Positions 18,303 through 33,400 are shown, numbered from the stretch's first letter. The stretch: 64,000 nt of DNA from an uncultured Gammaproteobacteria bacterium (GCA_951812995.1 CATOTD010000002.1:643468-707467), one strand, 5' to 3'. Notes: generated by a model not told the origin, from the sequence alone. Made by a program: numbers and translations.

Positions 18303-19671
18303 GATAACGTAAATTATCTTTCGCAAATATGAAGAGGCGGTTTTCCTTTATCTGGTTAAATAAAAAGTGACATAACCATTTATTTGACCAGGAGAAGAGT
18401 CGCCATGAGCGATGATACAAGCAAGCACTTGCACAACGTAGTCCCTATTGATGAACAGGCACTGCAGGGCCATCTCAACAAAGTGGTACTGAAGACTGTG
18501 GAAGACACCCGCAACCAGATTCTGGACGCTGAGGCTGATGCGCTGGTGGGTGCTGATCGATATGCACGCACTGAGACGCGCAAAGACGACCGGTCTGGTA
18601 GCTACACCAGGAAGTGCCACACAAGGGCCGGAGAGCTTGAGTTAAAGATGCAGAAGTTGTGCAAGCAGACCTTTGAGATGGCCATCATAGAGCGATACCG
18701 GCACCGTGTAGCGTCAATTGAAGAGGCGTTGCTCGAGATGTATCTGGCAGGTGTTTCAGTACAACGTGTAGAAGACATTACCGCAGCCCTCTGGGGTACC
18801 CGTGTCAGCTTAGGGACTATTTCAAAGCTCAACCAGCGTATCTATGGGCAGATTGAAGAGTGGCGTAATCGCCCCATAGAGGGTGATTCCCCTTATGTGT
18901 ACCTAGACGGTGTTGTGCTCAAACGCAGTTGGGGCGGTGCAGTGAAGAACGTTTCTGTTCTAGTCGCCATAGGTGTTGGGGACGATGGCTACCGCCGCAT
19001 TCCAGGGATTGTTGAAGGTACTAAGGAGGATAAGGTGGGATGGTCAGGATTCCTGCGTCATTTAAAGGCACGCGGTCTCAAGGGCATCAGGTTGGTGCTC
19101 AGTGATGCCTGTCTTGGGCGCAAGGAGTCGATCGGTGACTTCTACCCTGATGCTGGCTGGCAGCGTTGTATTGTGCACTTCTACCGCAACGTCTTCAGTC
19201 ATGTGCCTCGTGGTCGTGTCAAAGAAGTCTCTCGCATGTTGAGGGCTGTCCATGCATCTGAATATCTGGAATCTGCCAGGCATAAGGCCACGGAGGTTGA
19301 GAAGAAACTCAGGGACATGAAGTTATCGAGTGCGGCGGATTGGCTGGGTAGTGCATGGAAGAGACCCTGACGTATTATCGGTTTCTGGCAGAGCACTGGA
19401 TTCGCATTCGGACTAACAATCCTTTGGAGCGGATTATTCAAGAAATCAGGCGGCGAACACGAGTAGTGTGTGCATTCCCGGATAGCAACTCGGCGTTGAT
19501 GTTGTGTGCGGCAAGGCTTAGACACATCGCGGGGAGCTAGTGGGGAACGCGGACATATCTGAACATGGATTTGCTCCAAGAGATGGATAAAGAAAAGGAT
19601 TTTCAGGTAGCGTAACAACCAGATTTAAGGGAAAGCCAAATCAGAAAGTGCGAAAGATTATTGACACTACC
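18303..19671 (+). mobile_element. ISE (IS256 family), full-length copy
   Basis: Terminal repeats GATAACGTAAATTATCTTTC (left) and, on the other strand, GGTAGTGTCAATAATCTTTC (right) match over most of their length; total 1369 bp. The left flank is non-coding and the right flank is a truncated ISB, so ISE inserted into or next to ISB. Confidence 0.82.
18405..19540 (+). pseudogene. IS256-family transposase of ISE (frameshifted near the C-terminus)
   Basis: The ATG at 18405 follows AGGAGAAG. The protein starts MSDDTSKHLHNVVPIDEQAL and continues to YVYLDGVVLKRSWGG (first Asp region), IRLVLSDACLGRKESIGDFY (second Asp region) and WQRCIVHFYRNVFSHVP. The first frame stops after WLGSAWKRP. The tail (MEETLTYYRFLAEHWIRIRT followed by NNPLERIIQEIRRRTRV, with the glutamate block) is in another frame starting at 19355. 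A small deletion around WLGSAWKR/MEETL probably explains it. Confidence 0.82.
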
Positions 19672-20001
19672 CCTTGCCAACCCCGGTGATGCTCTCTCGT
19701 TCTGGATGATGGCCACTGCGGACAACGTGCTGGCGTACGTCAGCCGTTTTTTGATCATCATACTGCCTCATCAACTCATCTGGCTCTGCCTGGACAGCTT
19801 CGGTGATTAACTGCTTCGCACCAGATCTGAGTAACTCTGTCAGTGGATCAATGCCCTCTGGTGTACCCAGATCAATCACAGTATTGTTTGTCATGTGTGG
19901 CGTACTCCTCTTGTTACTTTCGATTGCTAGACAAAACCGATTCCAGCAAGGCACGCCGCGCATACTTCAACCTCTTCAGACATCAGGTTCGGTTATAACT
20001 C
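19672..20001 (-). mobile_element. ISB 5'-end fragment
   Basis: Minus strand reads MTNNTVIDLGTPEGIDPL to HHPERESITGVGKG, the first third of the ISB transposase, with the outer terminus near 20001. It is cut at 19672 by ISE and abuts an ISF piece on the other side. Confidence 0.8.
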
Positions 20002-20234
20002 CATTGAATCGCTCAACAGCGTAATCAGGAAAACCATCAAAAAACGTAAGTTGTTTCTAACCGACGACGTTGCCAGAAAGGTGATCTATCTGGCCATTCA
20101 AGATGCATCAAAGAAGTGGACTATGCCGATTAAATATTGGAAACCAGCGATGAATCGCTTTATGATCGAATTCGAAGACCGACTAAAGGACTTCGTTTAA
20201 CCAACGGCAGTTACACAGAATTCGGCAAAGGCTC
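20002..20234 (+). mobile_element. ISF 3'-end fragment
   Basis: Encodes IESLNSVIRKTIKKRKLFLT through KKWTMPIKYWKPAMNRFMIE to FEDRLKDFV and ends with the ISF terminus (CAGAATTCGGCAAAGGCTC at 20234). Orientation is opposite to the two other ISF pieces. The left side is missing, joined directly to an ISB terminus. Confidence 0.8.
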
Positions 20235-20403
20235 ATGCCTGTTAATACTTCAACATGAGCGAGATGCATCATTGCCAGCCATTGCCGGCACTGGGTCGTT
20301 TGCAGTCGGTGCGGTATGTTGGTGAATGGATTTTTCAAGTAGCCGAATAAATTGCAAGTTGGGCGTAATAATGCGCACAGATTTTTTATAGCCCTTGCAA
20401 CCT

Positions 20404-21276
20404 TCAAATCAAGGTATTTAAGTATTTTCTGAAATCAGAGCCGATTTCATTATCATCTAACGCATATTTTACGGATGCCATCATGTACCCTATTTTTGAA
20501 CCGCAATCGTAGCGTGTCCCCTCAAACGCAAGGGCATAAACAGATTCTGTCTTCAACAACAAGCTGATTGCATCTGTTAGTTGGATCTCATTGCCCGCAC
20601 CCTTTGGTGTCTTTTCCAGACAATTAAATATTGCCGGACTGAGCACATATCTACCCACCACACCCAATGTCGATAACGCTTTTTCAGGGGCTGGTTTCTC
20701 CACAATATCTTTTATTTTGAATAATGACGCATCATTCATTATGCCAGTTTCTACAATGCCATATTTCGAGGTGTCTTCTTTCGGCACATCTTGAACGGCA
20801 ACAATACTGCTGCCCTGCTGTTGATATTTATCGATCATCTGCTTAATCACGCCACGCTTTCCATCATCTATCAAGTCATCTGGCAATATGATTGCGAATG
20901 GTTCATCACCGACTGCCGGTTTAGCACACAACACGGCATGACCAAGACCCAATGATTCTGCCTGTCGGATATATAAACAGGTCACGCCCTCTGGAATAAT
21001 ACTTCTGACAATATCGAGTTGGCTGGTTTTACCTTTTTTTTCAAGTTCGGCCTCAAGCTCATAGGCCTTATCGAAATGATCGGTAATGGCACTTTTTGTC
21101 CGGCCCGTAATAAAAATAAGCTCCGTTATGCCCGCAGCAATCGCTTCTTCGACTGCATACTGGATCAAGGGCTTATCAACAATAGGCAACATCTCTTTCG
21201 GATTCGCTTTGGTGGCAGGCAAAAAACGTGTGCCCATGCCAGCAGCAGGGAAAATGGCTTTAGTAATTTTACGCAT
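20404..21276 (-). CDS. galU: UTP-glucose-1-phosphate uridylyltransferase
   Basis: Makes UDP-glucose from UTP and glucose-1-phosphate in the cytosol, feeding LPS core, exopolysaccharide and osmoprotectant synthesis. The 290-residue length is normal for bacterial GalU. The nucleotide-binding start [20 protein letters not shown] and the metal/substrate segments [28 protein letters not shown] and [13 protein letters not shown] are intact. The start is [10 protein letters not shown]; no strong ribosome site is visible. It lies 142 bp downstream of the giant adhesin gene on the same strand, so some co-transcription is possible. The AlgC-type mutase at the window start would supply its substrate. 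Confidence 0.96.
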   Translation of the reverse strand: MRKITKAIFPAAGMGTRFLPATKANPKEMLPIVDKPLIQYAVEEAIAAGITELIFITGRTKSAITDHFDKAYELEAELEKKGKTSQLDIVRSIIPEGVTCLYIRQAESLGLGHAVLCAKPAVGDEPFAIILPDDLIDDGKRGVIKQMIDKYQQQGSSIVAVQDVPKEDTSKYGIVETGIMNDASLFKIKDIVEKPAPEKALSTLGVVGRYVLSPAIFNCLEKTPKGAGNEIQLTDAISLLLKTESVYALAFEGTRYDCGSKIGYMMASVKYALDDNEIGSDFRKYLNTLI

Positions 21277-21418
21277 GTAATATTTTGCTTATTTATTTTG
21301 TTGTTATTTTTATGCTTGGGAATACGTGTTCCGATTAAAATGCAATCCCCATTATGTTGTACGATAATACAGTATTGCGTCCCATCGGTCTGAGTATCTT
21401 TGTCTGCGGCACTATTGT

Positions 21419-24400
21419 CTACCATTGTAGACGCAAATCAATTTCAATACTGTTGTTGGCGGGCTTATCTTTTTGTGCATGATGACCCCCTACAATACCC
21501 CAGTCTATGCCTGTCTTATGTTGCCAACGGGCACCGAAGCGATAATTCCGCTCGCTACCGGTAAATTGCATTTTCGTATATGGTGTCAGTAGCGCACGGC
21601 CATTCATGGTGGCTAGACCATAGCCAAGCGTCATCTGGTGATTCAGTTGGTAGTCTTGTTTCTGTACCTGATTATCAATCACCGGATTAACGGGTGATGC
21701 GGCAATATCGTCTACTAACAGGGTGTTTTCGGTATCGCCGTATGCGCTTTGCATCTCCAACGACAACCCTAATCTATTGCGCGCCTGCAGTGTCAACAAA
21801 CCGCTAACGCCCCATTCCTCCAGGCCGCTGCTATGTGTTAGCAGACGTCGCCATTGTAGTTTAGTGCGACTGCCCGTTACAGCATCGTTGTAACGCATTC
21901 CAATAACCATCTCGCTGCCGTGTCCGGTTTGTCCGTCACCTGAATCATCACGCAACCCAAACTCCAACGATGGCATCAACGTATTACCGTTATAAAGCAT
22001 GAACGTATGCTTAGCTTCCAATGACAATCGCGTCTGGTAGGTAACGTACGTTAAACCCTCGATGAGTTCTTCCCGATAGCCATGCACATCAAACTGGTTG
22101 ACCGATGTCTGTAGCTTTACTCGCAGGCTGTCTGAGGGGTTGTCAGACTGGGACAGCAATTCCATATCACCCCCGATAGAAAACTGCACCAAGCGACTAT
22201 CGCTGTTGCGTTTTTTCCCTGATTCTGTGACGGTTATCTCACCCTCACCATAGCCGCCAATCATCCATAGATGGCTGTTGTTTGCCATCTTCCAATTAAC
22301 ATAAGGATGAATACTGGTTAGTGTGCTTTCGTAATCACCCGCTTGGTTCATATCGCCATTTGTATCCATGTAGTCTATTGTAGCCTTGCTCCAGTTCAGA
22401 CTCGCACCCAATAACAAACCATTGTCATGGCGCTTGTCAATGCCGATAATCGCGCTGACAATCTCGCCATCCCACTGTACGTCATCACGCTTGGTGTTGC
22501 TAAGCTGTTCATAAGCACCGTTGCCCCATAACGATACGTCATGCGATATATCGTGGGCGGGTGTATCAGGATTACCCAGCTTGGCAAGCTCGGCCAATGA
22601 AATAGAAAAACCGCTGTTTAGCAACTGCTGTCGCCATGAAACAGTACCCTCTTGCAAGGCTTGCTGATTTGATTGCAACCAGGGCAAAAATGCGTTTTGG
22701 CCATTCAGATTCAGGCGCTGCGGTTGCGCCGATGACGCACTGATCTCATCCATGCGATTGAGTACAGCAGATTTCACCATCCCGGCCATTGCCTTAATCA
22801 TCTGCGGCGCGATGGCTTTATCAATCCGACTCATATCCCGCGTAGCCGTATCATCATCGATAACCTCAATCGCAATACGCTCACCAAACTGACCGTTATA
22901 ATCCCCATCGGTGCTGACCGCATTAGCTAAGCTGATATCAACTTGTTGGTCACCATCGGCCACATCATCGTCTTGACCGGTGACGGTCACTGACTGGGCC
23001 ACATGCCAGTTAGTATCAGTAAAGGTCAAGGTGGCAGGTAATACCGTTGCCTCCCCCGCATCACTGCTGCTAACAGCTATACTGACATTGGCATCTGGCT
23101 CAGACGTTAATACCACACTAAACGTGTCTTGTGTTCCTCTCTCACTGACTGTGGTATCCCCATCCGTCTGCAAGATGGTAATGCCTGGCGCGTCATTGTC
23201 TGTAACAGTAACCGTTATCGTTTGACCAAACTGACCGTTATAATCCCCATCGGTGCTAACCGCATTGGCTAAGCTGATATCAACTTGTTGGTCACCATCG
23301 GCCACATCATCGTCTTGACCGGTGACGGTCACTGACTGGGCCACATGCCAGTTACCTACAGTAAAGGTCAAGGTGGCAGGTAATACCGTTGCCTCCCCCG
23401 CATCACTGCTGCTAACAGCTATACTGACATTGGCATCTGGCTCAGACGTTAATACCACACTAAACGTGTCTTGTGTTCCTCTCTCACTGACTGTGGTATC
23501 CCCATCCGTCTGCAAGATGGTAATGCCTGGCGCGTCATTGTCTGTAACAGTAACCGTTATCGTTTGACCAAACTGACCGTTATAATCCCCATCGGTGCTA
23601 ACCGCATTGGCTAAGCTGATATCAACTTGTTGGTCACCATCGGCCACATCATCGTCTTGACCGGTGACGGTCACTGACTGGGCCACATGCCAGTTAGTAT
23701 CAGTAAAGGTCAAGGTGGCAGGTAATACCGTTGCCTCCCCCGCATCACTACTGCTAATACCAATCACGACATCAGCGGTTGGTTGACTGCTCAAGAGCAC
23801 GGTAAATGTGTCTTGTGTTCCGGTCTCACTGACTGTGGTATCCCCATCCGTCTGCAAGATGGTAATGCCTGGCGCGTCATTGTCTGTAACAGTAACCGTT
23901 ATCGTTTGACCAAACTGACCGTTATAATCCCCATCGGTGCTAACCGCATTGGCTAAGCTGATATCAACTTGTTGGTCACCATCGGCCACATCATCGTCTT
24001 GACCGGTGACGGTCACTGACTGGGCCACATGCCAGTTAGTATCAGTAAAGGTCAAGGTGGCAGGTAATACCGTTGCCTCCCCCGCATCACTGCTGCTAAC
24101 AGCTATACTGACATTGGCATCTGGCTCAGACGTTAATACCACACTAAACGTGTCTTGTGTTCCTCTCTCACTGACTGTGGTATCCCCATCCGTCTGCAAG
24201 ATGGTAATGCCTGGCGCGTCATTGTCTGTAACAGTAACCGTTATCGTTTGACCAAACTGACCGTTATAATCCCCATCGGTGCTAACCGCATTGGCTAAGC
24301 TGATATCAACTTGTTGGTCACCATCGGCCACATCATCGTCTTGACCGGTGACGGTCACTGACTGGGCCACATGCCAGTTAGTATCAGTAAAGGTCAAGGT

Positions 24401-27400
24401 GGCAGGTAATACCGTTGCCTCCCCCGCATCACTACTGCTAACAGCTATACTGACATTGGCATCTGGCTCAGACGTTAATACCACACTAAATGTGTCTTGT
24501 GTTCCGGTCTCACTGACTGTGGTATCCCCATCCGTCTGCAAGATGGTAATGCCTGGCGCGTCATTGTCTGTAACAGTAACCGTTATCGTTTGACCAAACT
24601 GACCGTTATAATCCCCATCGGTGCTAACCGCATTGGCTAAGCTGATATCAACTTGTTGGTCACCATCGGCCACATCATCGTCTTGACCGGTGACGGTCAC
24701 TGACTGGGCCACATGCCAGTTACCTACAGTAAAGGTCAAGGTGGCAGGTAATACCGTTGCCTCCCCCGCATCACTGCTGCTAACAGCTATACTGACATTG
24801 GCATCTGGCTCAGACGTTAATACCACACTAAACGTGTCTTGTGTTCCTCTCTCACTGACTGTGGTATCCCCATCCGTCTGCAAGATGGTAATGCCTGGCG
24901 CGTCATTGTCTGTAACAGTAACCGTTATCGTTTGACCAAACTGACCGTTATAATCCCCATCGGTGCTAACCGCATTGGCTAAGCTGATATCAACTTGTTG
25001 GTCACCATCGGCCACATCATCGTCTTGACCGGTGACGGTCACTGACTGGGCCACATGCCAGTTAGTATCAGTAAAGGTCAAGGTGGCAGGTAATACCGTT
25101 GCCTCCCCCGCATCACTGCTGCTAACAGCTATACTGACATTGGCATCTGGCTCAGACGTTAATACCACACTAAACGTGTCTTGTGTTCCTCTCTCACTGA
25201 CTGTGGTATCCCCATCCGTCTGCAAGATGGTAATGCCTGGCGCGTCATTGTCTGTAACAGTAACCGTTATCGTTTGACCAAACTGACCGTTATAATCCCC
25301 ATCGGTGCTAACCGCATTGGCTAAGCTGATATCAACTTGTTGGTCACCATCGGCCACATCATCGTCTTGACCGGTGACGGTCACTGACTGGGCCACATGC
25401 CAGTTAGTATCAGTAAAGGTCAAGGTGGCAGGTAATACCGTTGCCTCCCCCGCATCACTACTGCTAACAGCTATACTGACATTGGCATCTGGCTCAGACG
25501 TTAATACCACACTAAACGTGTCTTGTGTCCCGGTCTCACTGACTGTGGTATCCCCATCCGTCTGCAAGACGGTAATGCCTGGCGCGTCATTGTCTGTAAC
25601 AGTAACCGTTATCGTTTGACCAAACTGACCGTTATAATCCCCATCGGTGCTAACCGCATTGGCTAAGCTGATATCAACTTGTTGGTCACCATCGGCCACA
25701 TCATCGTCTTGACCGGTGACGGTCACTGACTGGGCCACATGCCAGTTACCTACAGTAAAGGTCAAGGTGGCAGGTAATACCGTTGCCTCCCCCGCATCAC
25801 TGCTGCTAATACCAATCACGACATCAGCGGTTGGTTGACTACCCAATACCACTGTATAGTCTCCAGTGCTACCCTCATCAACCGTCAGTAATGCCCTTGA
25901 TAGCCTGATGCCTGTATTGTCATCATCGGCAACACTGACATCAACATGGCTGCTAAACTTGCCCCCGTAATCCCCATCCGTACTAACCGCATTGGCTAAA
26001 TTGATCTCTATCGCTTGCACTCCATCTGCAATATCATCATTAACACCAGTCACGGTGATAGTCTGTGGCCTATCCCAGTTGGTATCGGTAAAGGTCAAGG
26101 TGGCAGGTAATACCGTTGCCTCCCCCGCATCACTACTGCTAATACCAATCACGACATCAGCGGTTGGTTGACTGCTCAAGAGCACGGTAAATGTGTCTTG
26201 TGTCCCGGTCTCGCTGACTGTGGTATCCCCATCCGTCTGCAAGATGGTAATGCCTGGCGCGTCATTGTCTGTAACAGTAACCGTTATCGTTTGACCAAAC
26301 TGACCGTTATAATCCCCATCGGTGCTAACCGCATTGGCTAAGCTGATATCAACTTGTTGGTCACCATCGGCCACATCATCGTCTTGACCGGTGACGGTCA
26401 CTGACTGGGCCACATGCCAGTTAGTATCAGTAAAGGTCAAGGTGGCAGGTAATACCGTTGCCTCCCCCGCATCACTGCTGCTAATACCAATCACGACATC
26501 AGCGGTTGGTTGACTGCTCAAGAGCACGGTAAATGTGTCTTGTGTTCCGGTCTCACTGACTGTGGTATCCCCATCCGTCTGCAAGATGGTAATGCCTGGC
26601 GCGTCATTGTCTGTAACAGTAACCGTTATCGTTTGACCAAACTGACCGTTATAATCCCCATCGGTGCTAACCGCATTGGCTAAGCTGATATCAACTTGTT
26701 GGTCACCATCGGCCACATCATCGTCTTGACCGGTGACGGTCACTGACTGGGCCACATGCCAGTTAGTATCAGTAAAGGTCAAGGTGGCAGGTAATACCGT
26801 TGCCTCCCCCGCATCACTGCTGCTAACAGCTATACTGACATTGGCATCTGGCTCAGACGTTAATACCACACTAAACGTGTCTTGTGTCCCGGTCTCACTG
26901 ACTGTGGTATCCCCATCCGTCTGCAAGATGGTAATGCCTGGCGCGTCATTGTCTGTAACAGTAACCGTTATCGTTTGACCAAACTGACCGTTATAATCCC
27001 CATCGGTGCTAACCGCATTGGCTAAGCTGATATCAACTTGTTGGTCACCATCGGCCACATCATCGTCTTGACCGGTGACGGTCACTGACTGGGCCACATG
27101 CCAGTTACCTACAGTAAAGGTCAAGGTGGCAGGTAATACCGTTGCCTCCCCCGCATCACTGCTGCTAACAGCTATACTGACATTGGCATCTGGCTCAGAC
27201 GTTAATACCACACTAAACGTGTCTTGTGTTCCTCTCTCACTGACTGTGGTATCCCCATCCGTCTGCAAGATGGTAATGCCTGGCGCGTCATTGTCTGTAA
27301 CAGTAACCGTTATCGTTTGACCAAACTGACCGTTATAATCCCCATCGGTGCTGACCGCATTAGCTAAGCTGATATCAACTTGTTGGTCACCATCGGCCAC

Positions 27401-30400
27401 ATCATCGTCTTGACCGGTGACGGTCACTGACTGGGCCACATGCCAGTTAGTATCAGTAAAGGTCAAGGTGGCAGGTAATACCGTTGCCTCCCCCGCATCA
27501 CTGCTGCTAACAGCTATACTGACATTGGCATCTGGCTCAGACGTTAATACCACACTAAACGTGTCTTGTGTTCCTCTCTCACTGACTGTGGTATCCCCAT
27601 CCGTCTGCAAGATGGTAATGCCTGGCGCGTCATTGTCTGTAACAGTAACCGTTATCGTTTGACCAAACTGACCGTTATAATCCCCATCGGTGCTAACCGC
27701 ATTGGCTAAGCTGATATCAACTTGTTGGTCACCATCGGCCACATCATCGTCTTGACCGGTGACGGTCACTGACTGGGCCACATGCCAGTTACCTACAGTA
27801 AAGGTCAAGGTGGCAGGTAATACCGTTGCCTCCCCCGCATCACTGCTGCTAACAGCTATACTGACATTGGCATCTGGCTCAGACGTTAATACCACACTAA
27901 ACGTGTCTTGTGTTCCTCTCTCACTGACTGTGGTATCCCCATCCGTCTGCAAGATGGTAATGCCTGGCGCGTCATTGTCTGTAACAGTAACCGTTATCGT
28001 TTGACCAAACTGACCGTTATAATCCCCATCGGTGCTAACCGCATTGGCTAAGCTGATATCAACTTGTTGGTCACCATCGGCCACATCATCGTCTTGACCG
28101 GTGACGGTCACTGACTGGGCCACATGCCAGTTAGTATCAGTAAAGGTCAAGGTGGCAGGTAATACCGTTGCCTCCCCCGCATCACTGCTGCTAACAGCTA
28201 TACTGACATTGGCATCTGGCTCAGACGTTAATACCACACTAAACGTGTCTTGTGTCCCGGTCTCACTGACTGTGGTATCCCCATCCGTCTGCAAGATGGT
28301 AATGCCTGGCGCGTCATTGTCTGTAACAGTAACCGTTATCGTTTGACCAAACTGACCGTTATAATCCCCATCGGTGCTAACCGCATTGGCTAAGCTGATA
28401 TCAACTTGTTGGTCACCATCGGCCACATCATCGTCTTGACCGGTGACGGTCACTGACTGGGCCACATGCCAGTTAGTATCAGTAAAGGTCAAGGTGGCAG
28501 GTAATACCGTTGCCTCCCCCGCATCACTGCTGCTAACAGCTATACTGACATTGGCATCTGGCTCAGACGTTAATACCACACTAAACGTGTCTTGTGTCCC
28601 GGTCTCACTGACTGTGGTATCCCCATCCGTCTGCAAGATGGTAATGCCTGGCGCGTCATTGTCTGTAACAGTAACCGTTATCGTTTGACCAAACTGACCG
28701 TTATAATCCCCATCGGTGCTAACCGCATTGGCTAAGCTGATATCAACTTGTTGGTCACCATCGGCCACATCATCGTCTTGACCGGTGACGGTCACTGACT
28801 GGGCCACATGCCAGTTACCTACAGTAAAGGTCAAGGTGGCAGGTAATACCGTTGCCTCCCCCGCATCACTGCTGCTAACAGCTATACTGACATTGGCATC
28901 TGGCTCAGACGTTAATACCACACTAAACGTGTCTTGTGTTCCTCTCTCACTGACTGTGGTATCCCCATCCGTCTGCAAGATGGTAATGCCTGGCGCGTCA
29001 TTGTCTGTAACAGTAACCGTTATCGTTTGACCAAACTGACCGTTATAATCCCCATCGGTGCTGACCGCATTAGCTAAGCTGATATCAACTTGTTGGTCAC
29101 CATCGGCCACATCATCGTCTTGACCGGTGACGGTCACTGACTGGGCCACATGCCAGTTAGTATCAGTAAAGGTCAAGGTGGCAGGTAATACCGTTGCCTC
29201 CCCCGCATCACTGCTGCTAACAGCTATACTGACATTGGCATCTGGCTCAGACGTTAATACCACACTAAACGTGTCTTGTGTTCCTCTCTCACTGACTGTG
29301 GTATCCCCATCCGTCTGCAAGATGGTAATGCCTGGCGCGTCATTGTCTGTAACAGTAACCGTTATCGTTTGACCAAACTGACCGTTATAATCCCCATCGG
29401 TGCTAACCGCATTGGCTAAGCTGATATCAACTTGTTGGTCACCATCGGCCACATCATCGTCTTGACCGGTGACGGTCACTGACTGGGCCACATGCCAGTT
29501 ACCTACAGTAAAGGTCAAGGTGGCAGGTAATACCGTTGCCTCCCCCGCATCACTGCTGCTAACAGCTATACTGACATTGGCATCTGGCTCAGACGTTAAT
29601 ACCACACTAAACGTGTCTTGTGTTCCTCTCTCACTGACTGTGGTATCCCCATCCGTCTGCAAGATGGTAATGCCTGGCGCGTCATTGTCTGTAACAGTAA
29701 CCGTTATCGTTTGACCAAACTGACCGTTATAATCCCCATCGGTGCTAACCGCATTGGCTAAGCTGATATCAACTTGTTGGTCACCATCGGCCACATCATC
29801 GTCTTGACCGGTGACGGTCACTGACTGGGCCACATGCCAGTTAGTATCAGTAAAGGTCAAGGTGGCAGGTAATACCGTTGCCTCCCCCGCATCACTGCTG
29901 CTAACAGCTATACTGACATTGGCATCTGGCTCAGACGTTAATACCACACTAAACGTGTCTTGTGTCCCGGTCTCACTGACTGTGGTATCCCCATCCGTCT
30001 GCAAGATGGTAATGCCTGGCGCGTCATTGTCTGTAACAGTAACCGTTATCGTTTGACCAAACTGACCGTTATAATCCCCATCGGTGCTAACCGCATTGGC
30101 TAAGCTGATATCAACTTGTTGGTCACCATCGGCCACATCATCGTCTTGACCGGTGACGGTCACTGACTGGGCCACATGCCAGTTAGTATCAGTAAAGGTC
30201 AAGGTGGCAGGTAATACCGTTGCCTCCCCCGCATCACTGCTGCTAACAGCTATACTGACATTGGCATCTGGCTCAGACGTTAATACCACACTAAACGTGT
30301 CTTGTGTCCCGGTCTCACTGACTGTGGTATCCCCATCCGTCTGCAAGATGGTAATGCCTGGCGCGTCATTGTCTGTAACAGTAACCGTTATCGTTTGACC

Positions 30401-33400
30401 AAACTGACCGTTATAATCCCCATCGGTGCTAACCGCATTGGCTAAGCTGATATCAACTTGTTGGTCACCATCGGCCACATCATCGTCTTGACCGGTGACG
30501 GTCACTGACTGGGCCACATGCCAGTTAGTATCAGTAAAGGTCAAGGTGGCAGGTAATACCGTTGCCTCCCCCGCATCACTACTGCTAATACCAATCACGA
30601 CATCAGCGGTTGGTTGACTGCTCAAGAGCACGGTAAATGTGTCTTGTGTTCCGGTCTCACTGACTGTGGTATCCCCATCCGTCTGCAAGATGGTAATGCC
30701 TGGCGCGTCATTGTCTGTAACAGTAACCGTTATCGTTTGACCAAACTGACCGTTATAATCCCCATCGGTGCTAACCGCATTGGCTAAGCTGATATCAACT
30801 TGTTGGTCACCATCGGCCACATCATCGTCTTGACCGGTGACGGTCACTGACTGGGCCACATGCCAGTTACCTACAGTAAAGGTCAAGGTGGCAGGTAATA
30901 CCGTTGCCTCCCCCGCATCACTGCTGCTAACAGCTATACTGACATTGGCATCTGGCTCAGACGTTAATACCACACTAAACGTGTCTTGTGTTCCTCTCTC
31001 ACTGACTGTGGTATCCCCATCCGTCTGCAAGATGGTAATGCCTGGCGCGTCATTGTCTGTAACAGTAACCGTTATCGTTTGACCAAACTGACCGTTATAA
31101 TCCCCATCGGTGCTAACCGCATTGGCTAAGCTGATATCAACTTGTTGGTCACCATCGGCCACATCATCGTCTTGACCGGTGACGGTCACTGACTGGGCCA
31201 CATGCCAGTTAGTATCAGTAAAGGTCAAGGTGGCAGGTAATACCGTTGCCTCCCCCGCATCACTACTGCTAATACCAATCACGACATCAGCGGTTGGTTG
31301 ACTGCTCAAGAGCACGGTAAATGTGTCTTGTGTTCCGGTCTCACTGACTGTGGTATCCCCATCCGTCTGCAAGATGGTAATGCCTGGCGCGTCATTGTCT
31401 GTAACAGTAACCGTTATCGTTTGACCAAACTGACCGTTATAATCCCCATCGGTGCTAACCGCATTGGCTAAGCTGATATCAACTTGTTGGTCACCATCGG
31501 CCACATCATCGTCTTGACCGGTGACGGTCACTGACTGGGCCACATGCCAGTTACCTACAGTAAAGGTCAAGGTGGCAGGTAATACCGTTGCCTCCCCCGC
31601 ATCACTGCTGCTAACAGCTATACTGACATTGGCATCTGGCTCAGACGTTAATACCACACTAAACGTGTCTTGTGTTCCTCTCTCACTGACTGTGGTATCC
31701 CCATCCGTCTGCAAGATGGTAATGCCTGGCGCGTCATTGTCTGTAACAGTAACCGTTATCGTTTGACCAAACTGACCGTTATAATCCCCATCGGTGCTAA
31801 CCGCATTGGCTAAGCTGATATCAACTTGTTGGTCACCATCGGCCACATCATCGTCTTGACCGGTGACGGTCACTGACTGGGCCACATGCCAGTTACCTAC
31901 AGTAAAGGTCAAGGTGGCAGGTAATACCGTTGCCTCCCCCGCATCACTGCTGCTAACAGCTATACTGACATTGGCATCTGGCTCAGACGTTAATACCACA
32001 CTAAACGTGTCTTGTGTCCCGGTCTCACTGACTGTGGTATCCCCATCCGTCTGCAAGATGGTAATGCCTGGCGCGTCATTGTCTGTAACAGTAACCGTTA
32101 TCGTTTGACCAAACTGACCGTTATAATCCCCATCGGTGCTAACCGCATTGGCTAAGCTGATATCAACTTGTTGGTCACCATCGGCCACATCATCGTCTTG
32201 ACCGGTGACGGTCACTGACTGGGCCACATGCCAGTTACCTACAGTAAAGGTCAAGGTGGCAGGTAATACCGTTGCCTCCCCCGCATCACTGCTGCTAACA
32301 GCTATACTGACATTGGCATCTGGCTCAGACGTTAATACCACACTAAACGTGTCTTGTGTTCCTCTCTCACTGACTGTGGTATCCCCATCCGTCTGCAAGA
32401 TGGTAATGCCTGGCGCGTCATTGTCTGTAACAGTAACCGTTATCGTTTGACCAAACTGACCGTTATAATCCCCATCGGTGCTAACCGCATTGGCTAAGCT
32501 GATATCAACTTGTTGGTCACCATCGGCCACATCATCGTCTTGACCGGTGACGGTCACTGACTGGGCCACATGCCAGTTAGTATCAGTAAAGGTCAAGGTG
32601 GCAGGTAATACCGTTGCCTCCCCCGCATCACTACTGCTAATACCAATCACGACATCAGCGGTTGGTTGACTGCTCAAGAGCACGGTAAATGTGTCTTGTG
32701 TTCCGGTCTCACTGACTGTGGTATCCCCATCCGTCTGCAAGATGGTAATGCCTGGCGCGTCATTGTCTGTAACAGTAACCGTTATCGTTTGACCAAACTG
32801 ACCGTTATAATCCCCATCGGTGCTAACCGCATTGGCTAAGCTGATATCAACTTGTTGGTCACCATCGGCCACATCATCGTCTTGACCGGTGACGGTCACT
32901 GACTGGGCCACATGCCAGTTACCTACAGTAAAGGTCAAGGTGGCAGGTAATACCGTTGCCTCCCCCGCATCACTGCTGCTAACAGCTATACTGACATTGG
33001 CATCTGGCTCAGACGTTAATACCACACTAAACGTGTCTTGTGTTCCTCTCTCACTGACTGTGGTATCCCCATCCGTCTGCAAGATGGTAATGCCTGGCGC
33101 GTCATTGTCTGTAACAGTAACCGTTATCGTTTGACCAAACTGACCGTTATAATCCCCATCGGTGCTAACCGCATTGGCTAAGCTGATATCAACTTGTTGG
33201 TCACCATCGGCCACATCATCGTCTTGACCGGTGACGGTCACTGACTGGGCCACATGCCAGTTAGTATCAGTAAAGGTCAAGGTGGCAGGTAATACCGTTG
33301 CCTCCCCCGCATCACTGCTGCTAACAGCTATACTGACATTGGCATCTGGCTCAGACGTTAATACCACACTAAACGTGTCTTGTGTTCCTCTCTCACTGAC

